A stretch of DNA of 64,000 nucleotides from Pyropia yezoensis (Eukaryota > Rhodophyta > Bangiophyceae > Bangiales > Bangiaceae). Location of the stretch: NCBI GenBank assembly GCA_009829735.1, contig CM020618.1, forward strand, positions 8,771,119 to 8,835,118. Reading direction: 5' to 3'. A program made the translations under genes and the position numbers. A model generated the notes under the pieces. It was given only the letters and a program-made list of their open reading frames with translations, did not search any database and was not told the origin of the DNA. Position 1 is the first letter of the stretch; each line of letters opens with the position of its first letter. Positions 19,005 to 27,908 of this stretch are shown here, in pieces.

Positions 19005-19021
19005 TGGTGGAGCAGCAGGGG
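19005..19021 (+). other. Primer-binding site, fits tRNA-Ala
   Basis: TGGTGGAGCAGCAGGGG lies two bases inside the LTR. Its complement ends CTGCTCC-ACCA. That fits an acceptor strand for GGGGCAG with a G3-U70 wobble, the alanine identity pair, and then a T-stem strand ending in the invariant C61. The tRNA gene itself is not in this window, so the assignment is inference. Confidence 0.6.
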
Positions 19022-19121
19022 ACAGAGGTAAACTTTACCTCCGGGTGCACCCGGGTGTAGGGGGCCCTCTGTCTCAGAGGAACGGTGGACTTGGACCGTG
19101 TCATACGGATCGTTAGCCAAC

Positions 19122-21068
19122 ATGGCTAGCTCGGACCCCCCGTCGTCCGGGGAGTACACGGGTGACGCACGTACTTCAGTGCCTTTGAATACTGGTGAGA
19201 CACAGGTGGGTTTACCTGGGGTCGCAGAGGGACTAGAGGTCCCTCAAGCCAGCAGGACTGGAAGTACGGGCGGGCAACAGGCCACCCCGACTCAGTCGGG
19301 ATTTCACTCGGGTGACACTTCTGATGTGGGTGGGCCGAAGTCTGGCCACCGCGTGGTATACTCAACGGGAACGTCCCAAGGGGTGAGGACTGTCCCCGCG
19401 GGTTCCACTCGGGTTGGAGCCAACTTTGGCTTGGAGCCGTCGCCAACTAGGCTTTCGGAGGACGGCGGACCTCCGTTGGTCGGCGATGGGCTCGCGCCCA
19501 TGCCCCCGGTTGAGACCCCTGAGGAACGTGGTTACCCCTCAGGTGGACTCCCGGAGGCGGACCGAGACTCAACTGGAGTCGTCAATCCACTCCTCGCGGA
19601 AACTGTCCGTCGGGAGGCGACCAATGTGTTGCGGCAAACTTTGCCGGACCTGGTGGTCACGATGACGAATACTATTCTGAATCAGATTGTGGCGAGTTTT
19701 CCAGATGGCCTTAATGTCCAGACCGGATTGGGGCTTTCGAGCCCGCAGGCGCAGGGGGAATCTCCCCTGACGCCTATTCCGGGTCGCCCCGAACGGGGGG
19801 GGACCCCTGTGACTCCCAACGTGGGAGCCGCACCATTCTCGGTGGGGCGTACGCTCTTCACGGGGGAATTCCCCTCGGAAACGCCGGCGGCTACACCAAG
19901 CTCGCAGTACCAGACTACAGGCGCTGAGGGTCAACTTACCCCAGTGCCACAGCGGCTGTTCCCTCAACGTGAGGTGCCGCCCAAGATCCAGGTAGCCAAC
20001 CCGGTCTACCAGCGGATCTTTGACTGTGAGACCTACGCCCTCCAAAACAAGTCGGTGGCGTATGGTCCTGACCAGGCCCGAGCCATGGGCCGTGCCAAGA
20101 AGAATGCACTTCATTCTTTTGGGCACAAAGCGGAGTGGGATGGAACTCCCCCCCTCCGTGTCTTTGAGTTCCTACGTCGTTTCACAAAAGCCTGTGACGA
20201 CAATGCCATAAGTGAAGGCATGGCTTTTTACATGCTACAGGAGTTTACGAAGGGCGACCTGCGGACAGAACTTATGTCCGTCATGCCCAGCTCCTCAAGT
20301 GGAGGCGCTGGGGAGGTGACGTCCTATTTGGAGCTCGTCAACTGGTTGTTGAGAGCCATGGTTGATGAGGCAGCGTTGGCTTCTCAAGTCGAGGAGTTTA
20401 CGCAAGCCCATCAGAAAGAGGCGGAGGACGAGTTGTCCTTTGCGGAGCGAGTCCGTAAGCTCAACAATCTTTGTGGGTTTCTTCATCCACAAGCTGTGGT
20501 GAAGAGTCGGTTTGTGGAGGGACTCCATTGGTCGGTCCGGATGGAGACCCGGGAGCATAACACTGCCCGGGCGACCCTGGCCGAGTTGGCTAGGTTCGCC
20601 TACCGCAGAGGCGAGGCCTACCGCAAGTTGCGGGGGGAACAACGCCAGGAGCGTCAGGCCGAGTTGGCCAAGGAACGGGAGGAGGCGCGCCAGGCCAGAG
20701 AGTTGAGAGAGGCACGCCGAATCCGCAAGGAGAGGGTGGTAGCTGCCGTGGGAACTTCCCAGGGTATCCCTTCGTCTTCCCCAGTTGGGAAGACTCCTCC
20801 CGGAACAGACAATCGGTGTTGGAACTGCAACTCCGATGGACACTGGGCATACGATTGCCCCAAGTTGAGTAAACGCATCCAACGACTTGTTAGGAATGCG
20901 AGTAAGAAGACGGCTACGAACGAAGTACGTTCACGCCGCGAGGGTGGGTCTCGACCAGTCGTCGCGGTCGCCACACCCTCGGCGAAGGAGGCGGACACGT
21001 CGTCCTCGGACTCGTCGTCTTCCCCTTCGCCCTCAGATTCGGACGCCAAGTCGGCGGGAAATGAATGA
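19122..21068 (+). CDS. gag of copy A
   Basis: A 648-residue structural polyprotein beginning MASSDPPSSGEYTG. The first ~280 residues are Gly/Pro/Ser-rich and probably disordered. A capsid-type helical region follows (LRVFEFLRRFTKACDD ... FVEGLHWSVRME), then a highly charged Arg/Glu helix, and one CCHC nucleocapsid knuckle (CWNCNSDGHWAYDC). The tail is Ser/Asp-rich. The frame is intact and its stop overlaps the first ATG of pol as ATGA. Part of a retrotransposon fossil. Confidence 0.9.
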   Translation: MASSDPPSSGEYTGDARTSVPLNTGETQVGLPGVAEGLEVPQASRTGSTGGQQATPTQSGFHSGDTSDVGGPKSGHRVVYSTGTSQGVRTVPAGSTRVGANFGLEPSPTRLSEDGGPPLVGDGLAPMPPVETPEERGYPSGGLPEADRDSTGVVNPLLAETVRREATNVLRQTLPDLVVTMTNTILNQIVASFPDGLNVQTGLGLSSPQAQGESPLTPIPGRPERGGTPVTPNVGAAPFSVGRTLFTGEFPSETPAATPSSQYQTTGAEGQLTPVPQRLFPQREVPPKIQVANPVYQRIFDCETYALQNKSVAYGPDQARAMGRAKKNALHSFGHKAEWDGTPPLRVFEFLRRFTKACDDNAISEGMAFYMLQEFTKGDLRTELMSVMPSSSSGGAGEVTSYLELVNWLLRAMVDEAALASQVEEFTQAHQKEAEDELSFAERVRKLNNLCGFLHPQAVVKSRFVEGLHWSVRMETREHNTARATLAELARFAYRRGEAYRKLRGEQRQERQAELAKEREEARQARELREARRIRKERVVAAVGTSQGIPSSSPVGKTPPGTDNRCWNCNSDGHWAYDCPKLSKRIQRLVRNASKKTATNEVRSRREGGSRPVVAVATPSAKEADTSSSDSSSSPSPSDSDAKSAGNE

Positions 21069-24000
21069 CCGTTGGGGCTGGTCGTCCGAAGCTCACAACG
21101 GCAGCCTCGGCCAAGTGGGCCAGGAGGACGAACCAACCGTGCCGGATACTGCGGCGACCTAAGGGAGTCCGCCCACCTCGGGTAGGACTCCCCAAGAACG
21201 TAAACCCACGTCGGGTCATCGCGGTGCTGACGGGTGAGAACTTCCAGGTGGCTGGACGGGTGCAACTTGCCCCCGGCCGCGCCTGTTGTGCCCGTATCGT
21301 GCTTGATACCGGGTCCGGAGCCTCCTTGATACGCAAGTCGCTATTACCAAAGGAGGTGAAGCTCCAACGCTGGAGGTCCAAAGCTGACCATATGATTGAC
21401 ATCAACGGTGGGGTACTTCCCATCGTTGGTGCCGTGACCCTACCAACTAGGTTGGGGACGCATGAGGTCGACGTGACCTATGGTGTAGTTGAGAATATAT
21501 CGGTACCCCTGCTTCTGGGTACCCCTTATGTTGTTACACAAGAGCCTTTGATTTGTGGCCCTGAGTATTGGGTCAAGTTGATGAATGGGGAGACTATCCC
21601 CATCCTTGGTAAGGGAAAGTCTGTGGCTCCTGTGACAGTCTCACAGTCGAAGCCTGTTTGCTCTGTGAGGGAAGGGTTTACTGCTACCCTGCGTTTAGCC
21701 CGTAAAGTCACGTTGCCCCCCAACTCGGTGGCGCACGTTGATGCTGTAACTGATTATACGGGGAACGGGTTGGTGCACCCTCACCCCCGTCTTGCTCGCA
21801 AGCACCAAGTGCATGTTGCCCTTGGCACGATGGACTCCAAAGCCGGAGTCCCGCGGAGGATACAGGTGATGAACCTGAGCTCGTCGCCCAAGTACTTCAA
21901 GTCGGGAGCCAAGTTCGGCTATATCGACCAACACGAGGGACCGGTAGTAGCGGTCACCCTCAACGCGGGCGCAAGTAGCGACCCGAAGTCCGGAAAGGAG
22001 AAGCATCAAGTCAAGTCGGCCGCCTCTCCTCGGCCCCATGTGAACATGGAGGGTGTCCCCCCCAGGTTGAGGGTTCAAGTTGAACGCCTCTTGGACCAAT
22101 ATCACAAGTTGTGGGATGGTCAATTGGGACTCATGAGAGCCACCCAACACCGGATCGAGTTGAAGCCCGGTGCACCCCCTATACGCCAACAACCGTATAG
22201 GGGAGGACCTCGTTCAAGGGCCCTCGTTAAGGAGCAAGTTGCTCGCATGGAGGCCCTCGATGTGATCGAGGCCAGCCACGCCGAGTGGGCGAGTCCGGTG
22301 GTTATCGTCCCCAAAGTTGATGGGACCCCCCGGTTTTGTATCGACTACCGTAAGCTCAACGAGAGCACGGTGATGGACAGTTATCCCCTACCTAGGATGG
22401 ATGACTGTCTGGACTCTCTGGGGGAGGCAAACGTGTTCTCTACCCTGGACTGTAACGCGGGGTACTGGCAAATTCCCATTGCCCCGGAGGACAGGCATAA
22501 AACTACCTTTACCTGTCACTGTGGTACCTACCAGTGCAAGCGTCTACCGTTTGGTCTGTGTAACGCGCCGGCAACTTTTCAGCGCGCTATGGACATGATT
22601 CTGGCCGGAGTACGGTGGCAGATCTGTCTTGTGTACCTAGACGATATCATTGTGTTCTCCCGAAGTCCGGAGGAACACATTGGCCATCTTGGCCAGGTGT
22701 TCAAGCTACTTGCTGACGCCGGTGTGTCACTAAAGGCGAGTAAGTGCCACCTCTTTACTCAAGAGGTGGAATACTTGGGACATGTTGTCCGTCCGGGGCG
22801 TCTCAGTGTCAACGAGAAAAACTTGATGGCCATCCGTAAGGCTCAGTACCCCCGGACCCAGACCCAGATGAGGAGCTTCCTCGGGATGTGTAACGTGTAC
22901 CGACGTTTCACCAAGGGCTTCGCCAAGGTGGCGAAGCCGTTGAATGAGCTAGTGAGCTCAACACTACCGAAGAACCTGCCTCCCCCAAGTCGGGTGGAGC
23001 AGGAATCCTTTGAGACTCTTCGGGACCTTCTGCTGAAGCCCCCCATCTTGGCTATTCCCAGGTTGGGAGGCCACTACATCCTGGATGTGGACGCTAGCTA
23101 CGACCAACTTGGTTGTGTGTTGCTTCAGCAGCAGCCGGACAAGGAGTACTTGCCGGTGGGATACTTTAGTAAGGGGCTGAACTCGGCGGAGAAGAACTAC
23201 GGAGTCACCGAGTTGGAAGGACTCGCAGTGGTGTGGGCGGTGACGTCACTTCGTCACTACCTAGAGGGTGAGAAGTTCCTCATCCGCTGTGACCACCGCG
23301 CGTTGCAGTTCATCTTCAAGACGGACTGTACGAACACTCGTCTCAACCGGTGGAGGGTGCGACTGGCACCCTTCAACTTTGACATTGAGTACCGACCTGG
23401 CAGGCAACATGCCCTTGCCGACGGCCTCTCTCGGGTACCTACCGAGGGGCTGGACACTAACCCAGTCGATGAGGACATCCCCATCGTGGGGGTAGTCACG
23501 CGCTCGGGTCACGCGTTGAACCCCGAGGCGCCAGGGAACAAGAAGTACTTGCCCCTGTCCCTGGACGAGGTGGTGAAGGCCCAGGCCGAGGATCCCTTCT
23601 GAAAGTCGCAGAGGGATACACTGGATACAGTGGTGGAGATGCGTTTCTTTCTGGGAGACGATGGCCCCCTCATGAGAAGGGGGGTATTCCAGGGGACTGA
23701 ACAACTTGTCGTCCCCGCATCCCTCAAGGACAGTATCCTTGAGAGGGAGCACAACGCTCCCACGGGTGGACACCTGGGGTCTAGTAAACTGTACCAGACC
23801 CTGAGGACCAGGTACTACTGGCCGTCCATGGTGGTGGACATCTACAGTTGGGTGGCTGCCTGCACAAGTTGTGCACAGAATCGTCTGATGGAACGGCGGC
23901 CTAATACGGCTATGCTATTGTTCCCGGCCAAGGAGCCCTTCGCCGCGTTGGCGATGGACATCCTTGGGCCACTGCCAGTGACCGAGGAGGGCAACCAGTA

Positions 24001-25048
24001 CCTCCTGGTCATCTGTGACCGCTTCACGAAACTTACGCGAGCGATCCCACTGGCAGAGATCACGGCCATGTCGGTCGTGTCAGCCTTCCTAGATCACTGG
24101 GTTGCCGCGTATGGCATCCCAGATAGTACACTATCGGACAATGGACCGCAATTTGCGTCTGTACTGTTTCAGGGAGTGCTGGATATGTTGGGGGTTAAGG
24201 CAAACTATGCCACCCCCTACCACCCACAAACTAATGGGCAGGTGGAGCGCTTCAACAAAACCATTGTTAGGCAGCTGCGCCACTATGTGAGTGAGCACGT
24301 GAAGACGTGGGACCAATACACTTCTATCCTTACTACTGCGTACAATTCGCAGGTTCACTCATCTACCGGGGAAGTACCCCTCGCTTTTGTGACCCCCCGT
24401 CGCGTGCGGTCTATTGCCGTGCGGCGGTCGCTCCCATCTAGGGAGGGTGGTGGCAGTACGCCTACTCCTACTGAGAGTAAGGCGGAGTTCGCTGCTAGGC
24501 TTGAAAAACTCATCCCTAAAGTCAGGGCTGAGATGGATAAAGCACAAAAGCGCTACAAGCGTACCTTTGACAAAAAGGTGCGCAATGCTAAGCATGTCCC
24601 CGAGCAGGGTGACTGGGTGCTGGTTCACTCACACACCCCAACTGGGGGTAAGTTGGTATTCCAGACGAAGGGGCCGTACCAGGTCCTTCGTACTGATGGG
24701 CGGCGCTTCACCATCGAAAGTGACGATGGGGTCCGCACAGTGAACGGACAGGACGTGGTCAAAGTTGCACCACCGCCTGCAGGCGACCCAGCTTGGGCGC
24801 GTGCTTTGGAAGCGTGGCGCCTCCCCTCACTGCCTGCGGCCAAACAGGGCCCGCAGGAGTACGTGTTCGATAAGTTCATCGACCACGGATGGGATGAGGA
24901 CACTAACCGCCTCATGTTGAGGGTGCGTTGGTTTGGCTACAAAGCCAAGGATGATACGTGGGAGTATGTGGAGGATCTTCCCGCTGAGAAGGTCCGGGCG
25001 TACTGTGCCCGGAATGAGATAGACCCTAACAGCCCTCCCTCAACGTGA
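21065..25048 (+). CDS. pol of copy A: protease, RT, RNase H, integrase, chromodomain
   Basis: Domains in order: aspartic protease (VLDTGSGASLIR, ~21305); reverse transcriptase (FCIDYRKLN, LPFGLCNAPATF, YLDDIIVF, ~22330-22680); RNase H (DVDASYDQLG, ~23080); integrase with HHCC finger (GGHLGSS ... CTSCAQNR) and DDE core (MDILGPLP, DNGPQF, NGQVERF, ~23730-24270); and a C-terminal chromodomain (VRWFGYKAKDDTWEYVEDLP, ~24920-24980). Domain order and the chromodomain place it among Ty3/gypsy chromoviruses. The reading frame is broken about once. Pol starts at an ATG overlapping the gag stop. Confidence 0.92.
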
Positions 25049-25159
25049 GGGAGGGCCGAGCAACAGTGCCACGAGAGTGCTTCAAGTCGAAGTGGTACGC
25101 AGAGTGGTTTTTAACTACAGCCCTAACCCTCACACTCTCACAACAAAGGCAGCTGCCAA

Positions 25160-25603
25160 CTAGGCACGCGCGCTAGACTCTCCCACTCCACGGCCCTCGC
25201 CCTCACGTGGAGGCGAGCGGCGAGACCCACGCCGATAACGGTCTCCACTCGTTGGAAGGGGCGGCGGCTCCAAGTCGGAACCGTCGCGCCCTTCACGGTC
25301 GCGCAAGTGGCGCCGACCGTGGCTACTCTTCTGCCTGGTCTTGCGCGCAAGTTTGCGACGCAGACGCTGGACAGACTCCGTCTCCGACGGGGTAGAGGAC
25401 TCCGAGACGGAGTAAGACAACTCGTCTTCCGACACGGAGGGAGAGCGCCGCGAGTGTCGGCGACGACGGCGAGGAGGCGAGTATGCCCGGCTCGCGCGAC
25501 GATTGCCACGCCCAAGTGGGGCTGGCTGGGGCATAATAGCCCCAAAGCGAGCCAACTCGGCTGTCATAAACTCCGCCACCGACTCGCAACTCGCGGTCGC
25601 CAC
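25160..25603 (-). CDS. Short antisense Ser/Arg-rich frame of copy A
   Basis: A 147-residue frame on the strand opposite to gag-pol, starting MATASCESVAEFMTAELA. Most of it is Arg/Ser-rich with RRRRRHSRRSPS and SVSESSTPSETES stretches, like RS-domain or nucleic-acid-binding tails. It overlaps the 3' end of the longer antisense frame in another register. A closely matching frame is present in copy B (48186-48629). Function unknown. Confidence 0.4.
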   Translation of the reverse strand: MATASCESVAEFMTAELARFGAIMPQPAPLGRGNRRASRAYSPPRRRRRHSRRSPSVSEDELSYSVSESSTPSETESVQRLRRKLARKTRQKSSHGRRHLRDREGRDGSDLEPPPLPTSGDRYRRGSRRSPPREGEGRGVGESSARA

Positions 25604-27054
25604 TGCAGTACGAACGCGCTCCTCAAGTTGAGGAGTCTCGGAACTTTGTAGGTCGACGCGGCCAACCAGGAAATGGTGCGCACTAACGTGGTGATCATCA
25701 TCTCTGAGGTTAGAGGCGTGGGCGGTAGCACCAACTTGGGGTATACCGTCAGGAGGGTGGCCCCCAAGTGGGGGGACACCGGGGTGGATGACTCCACGGC
25801 CACGCTGATCGGGATGTTCCCGTGAGGCTGGAAAGGAACAGGAGGAAGCGGAGGGGCCCGCCGAGGTGGCGGTACCCGGGTGTAACTGCGACCCCGACTT
25901 GGGGCCCCCGCAGTAGGTTGAGTCATATGGTCATCATATGAGGGCACAGCCATAACTATGGGCTTGTCCGGGGGTGGCGCAGTGTGGCGATCCACCCCCG
26001 GGGCATACGGGTAGTCCCCGATGCCCAACCCCTCTCGTAGGACCACACGGCCGTCGTGAAGTTCACGAGCGACCCACACGAACTGGCGAAGTGCGCCATC
26101 GTCCTTGGGCCCACGAGTGGGGCGGCGCAACTTGTGCTCAATGCTCTCCCACTCGATAAACTTATGGAGCCGGAGCATCTCCTCAAGTAGAGTGAGTTGT
26201 CCTGATGAGCACCCCTCAGCAACTAGCTGAGGGGTGAGCTGTTCCAAACCTTGGATGAGCCGGAGGGGGAGATGCCAGAGCATCCCCCGCCGCTGAGCAC
26301 AGGACACCCAGGTCGACATGACCTCGAGGAGCCACTGGGTGGCCAACATGGCCCACACTTGGTGATCAGGGCCAGCCGTCAACATGAAGGAGCCGAAGTG
26401 GTCAAGCAACCGTGGCAGCAACGCCGGGAACCCGTAGGGGACCTCAACTTGAGGCCACCACTCGGGCTTCTTCGGATAGTACTGCTCCTTACTGGCAGCA
26501 GACTGCTGAGGAAACTCAGGTTGAGCCGAGGTCACCAAGTAGGGACCTCGCCGGAAGTCTTTCTCCATCCGCACATCAAAGTGATGAGTGTGCGGATCGG
26601 CCTCATGGAGGTACGGGGGGCGAGTTGCCACAGCGTCCCACGTGAAGGTCGGCAAGTCGCCAGGACCCGGGATAGTTCCCCCGCGATCCACCATGGCCTT
26701 GGCACGCTGAACGTCCTCAACCTCCTCATCGTCCAGGAAGGCAAACTGGTCCGTCCTGAAGCCGGCAGGGAACCCGACCCTACGGGGATACTTCTCCCGT
26801 AGGCGGTCCCATACCCGGCCCATCGCTGCGCCAAGTCGGCCACAGCGAAGAACAGTCAACCCCTCCTCATAGAGAGGCCAAGCGGGGTAAAACCACCGCC
26901 CCAAGGCCTCACGCGGGACAACTTGTCCCGCCTCAGGGGGAGACCCCGCCGTCAACCCAAAGCCGGGTGACGCGGGAGTCCCATCCCCCGGAGCGATCGC
27001 GGAGCCCCCGCCGGAAGTCCCGGCGGGTGCTGCCCCGTAGGAGGTGTCTTCCAT
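25564..27054 (-). CDS. Antisense ORF of copy A, unknown protein
   Basis: A 496-residue frame opposite to gag-pol, between integrase and the 3' LTR. I chose the ATG at 27054 (MEDTSYGAAPAG) because it is the first start shared with copy B; the frame is open upstream to 27267. Residues ~30-370 look globular, Trp- and Leu-rich (LGRWFYPAWPLYEE, FPALLPRLLDHFGSFMLTAG, VWAMLATQWLLEVMSTWV, LLEEMLRLHKFIEWESIEHK). The C terminus is Pro/Arg-rich. No family recognised. The opposite strand has no comparable open frame here, and copy B keeps the same frame, so selection to stay open is plausible. Antisense genes in this position are known from some plant Ty3/gypsy elements, but homology is not claimed. Confidence 0.6.
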   Translation of the reverse strand: MEDTSYGAAPAGTSGGGSAIAPGDGTPASPGFGLTAGSPPEAGQVVPREALGRWFYPAWPLYEEGLTVLRCGRLGAAMGRVWDRLREKYPRRVGFPAGFRTDQFAFLDDEEVEDVQRAKAMVDRGGTIPGPGDLPTFTWDAVATRPPYLHEADPHTHHFDVRMEKDFRRGPYLVTSAQPEFPQQSAASKEQYYPKKPEWWPQVEVPYGFPALLPRLLDHFGSFMLTAGPDHQVWAMLATQWLLEVMSTWVSCAQRRGMLWHLPLRLIQGLEQLTPQLVAEGCSSGQLTLLEEMLRLHKFIEWESIEHKLRRPTRGPKDDGALRQFVWVARELHDGRVVLREGLGIGDYPYAPGVDRHTAPPPDKPIVMAVPSYDDHMTQPTAGAPSRGRSYTRVPPPRRAPPLPPVPFQPHGNIPISVAVESSTPVSPHLGATLLTVYPKLVLPPTPLTSEMMITTLVRTISWLAASTYKVPRLLNLRSAFVLQWRPRVASRWRSL

Positions 27055-27421
27055 GCGCTCGTCAAGAGAGTCCGTCTCCACTCCCGGGGTCACCATGGCT
27101 CTCCCCAAGTTGGGGAGAGACGCTGTGGCTATCGCGGCACGAGACCCGCCTCGAGTTGAGGGGGACTCGGATCGTGGGTATACGGGTGGCCTCCCCAGCG
27201 TGGGGCGGCCCAGTGGAAGGTGAAGGGGAGGTGGTGGTGATGGTAAAGTGTGAACTGAGGAGGGCAAGCTGCCGAGTGGGCAAGCTTGAGGAGAGGGGCG
27301 GTCAACGCGACCGCCTCCACATCCGTGTTACGTACTCGATGGGGGACAGCAAGTCGCGCCCCCAACGCCGAGACGTGCGTTTACGCACCCCCTCACAGGG
27401 CCGACCGGGTCGGTCGGAACT

Positions 27422-27434
27422 GAGGAGAGGGGAG
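27422..27434 (+). other. Polypurine tract of copy A
   Basis: GAGGAGAGGGGAG lies directly before the 3' LTR, as expected for the plus-strand priming site of an LTR retrotransposon. Confidence 0.85.
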
Positions 27435-27903
27435 TGTGGCAGTATTGACCCCCAGGTAGGGGGGCAACACGTGCCATGCAAGGGGCGGCAGGCCACTAGC
27501 CTGATCCGTTCCTCCCCCTGCATTTGGGTCCATATTCCCTAAGTTTGGGATAGTTAGCTTAGTAGTAAATCCAACTTGGATTTGAGGGTTTTCTGCATTT
27601 ATCGTCTTGAATTTTCGTGTGGCCCGGTGGGCAGGTGCTGGGGTGGGAGATTCTGAGTGGCGAGATTCTGAGTGGACCCTGGGGGGATATGGGGAGGGAC
27701 AGCGGGGCTTGGCCCTGCTTCCCCGTCCCGACCAAGAAACTGTTGGACCACACACCATCTTCTTGTTTGTCCGTGGGGGGTTTGCCCCACAACAGGGACA
27801 GAGTGTGTGCGACTTGCACTTCTTCCGGTTCCCCCGACACGGGAGGCAGCCCTTGCACACCGCCCCAACTTGGGTGCCGTGTGTGCATGTGGTTTTTGCC
27901 ACA
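27435..27903 (+). repeat. 3' LTR of copy A
   Basis: 469 bp, about 99% identical to the 5' LTR (around four differences). Followed by ACCAC (27904-27908), the right half of the target duplication. Confidence 0.95.
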
Positions 27904-27908
27904 ACCAC

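Larger units (their letters stand above)
18534..27903 (+). mobile_element. Ty3/gypsy chromovirus-type LTR retrotransposon, copy A
   Basis: A 9.37-kb element with 469-bp LTRs ending TGTGGC...GCCACA, a 5-bp target duplication ACCAC on both sides, a primer-binding site, gag, pol (protease, RT, RNase H, integrase, chromodomain) and, unusually, two antisense open frames before the polypurine tract. The LTRs differ at about 4 of 469 positions, which indicates a recent insertion. It looks nearly whole, with about one break in pol. It sits inside the Fanzor-like locus. Confidence 0.95.
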
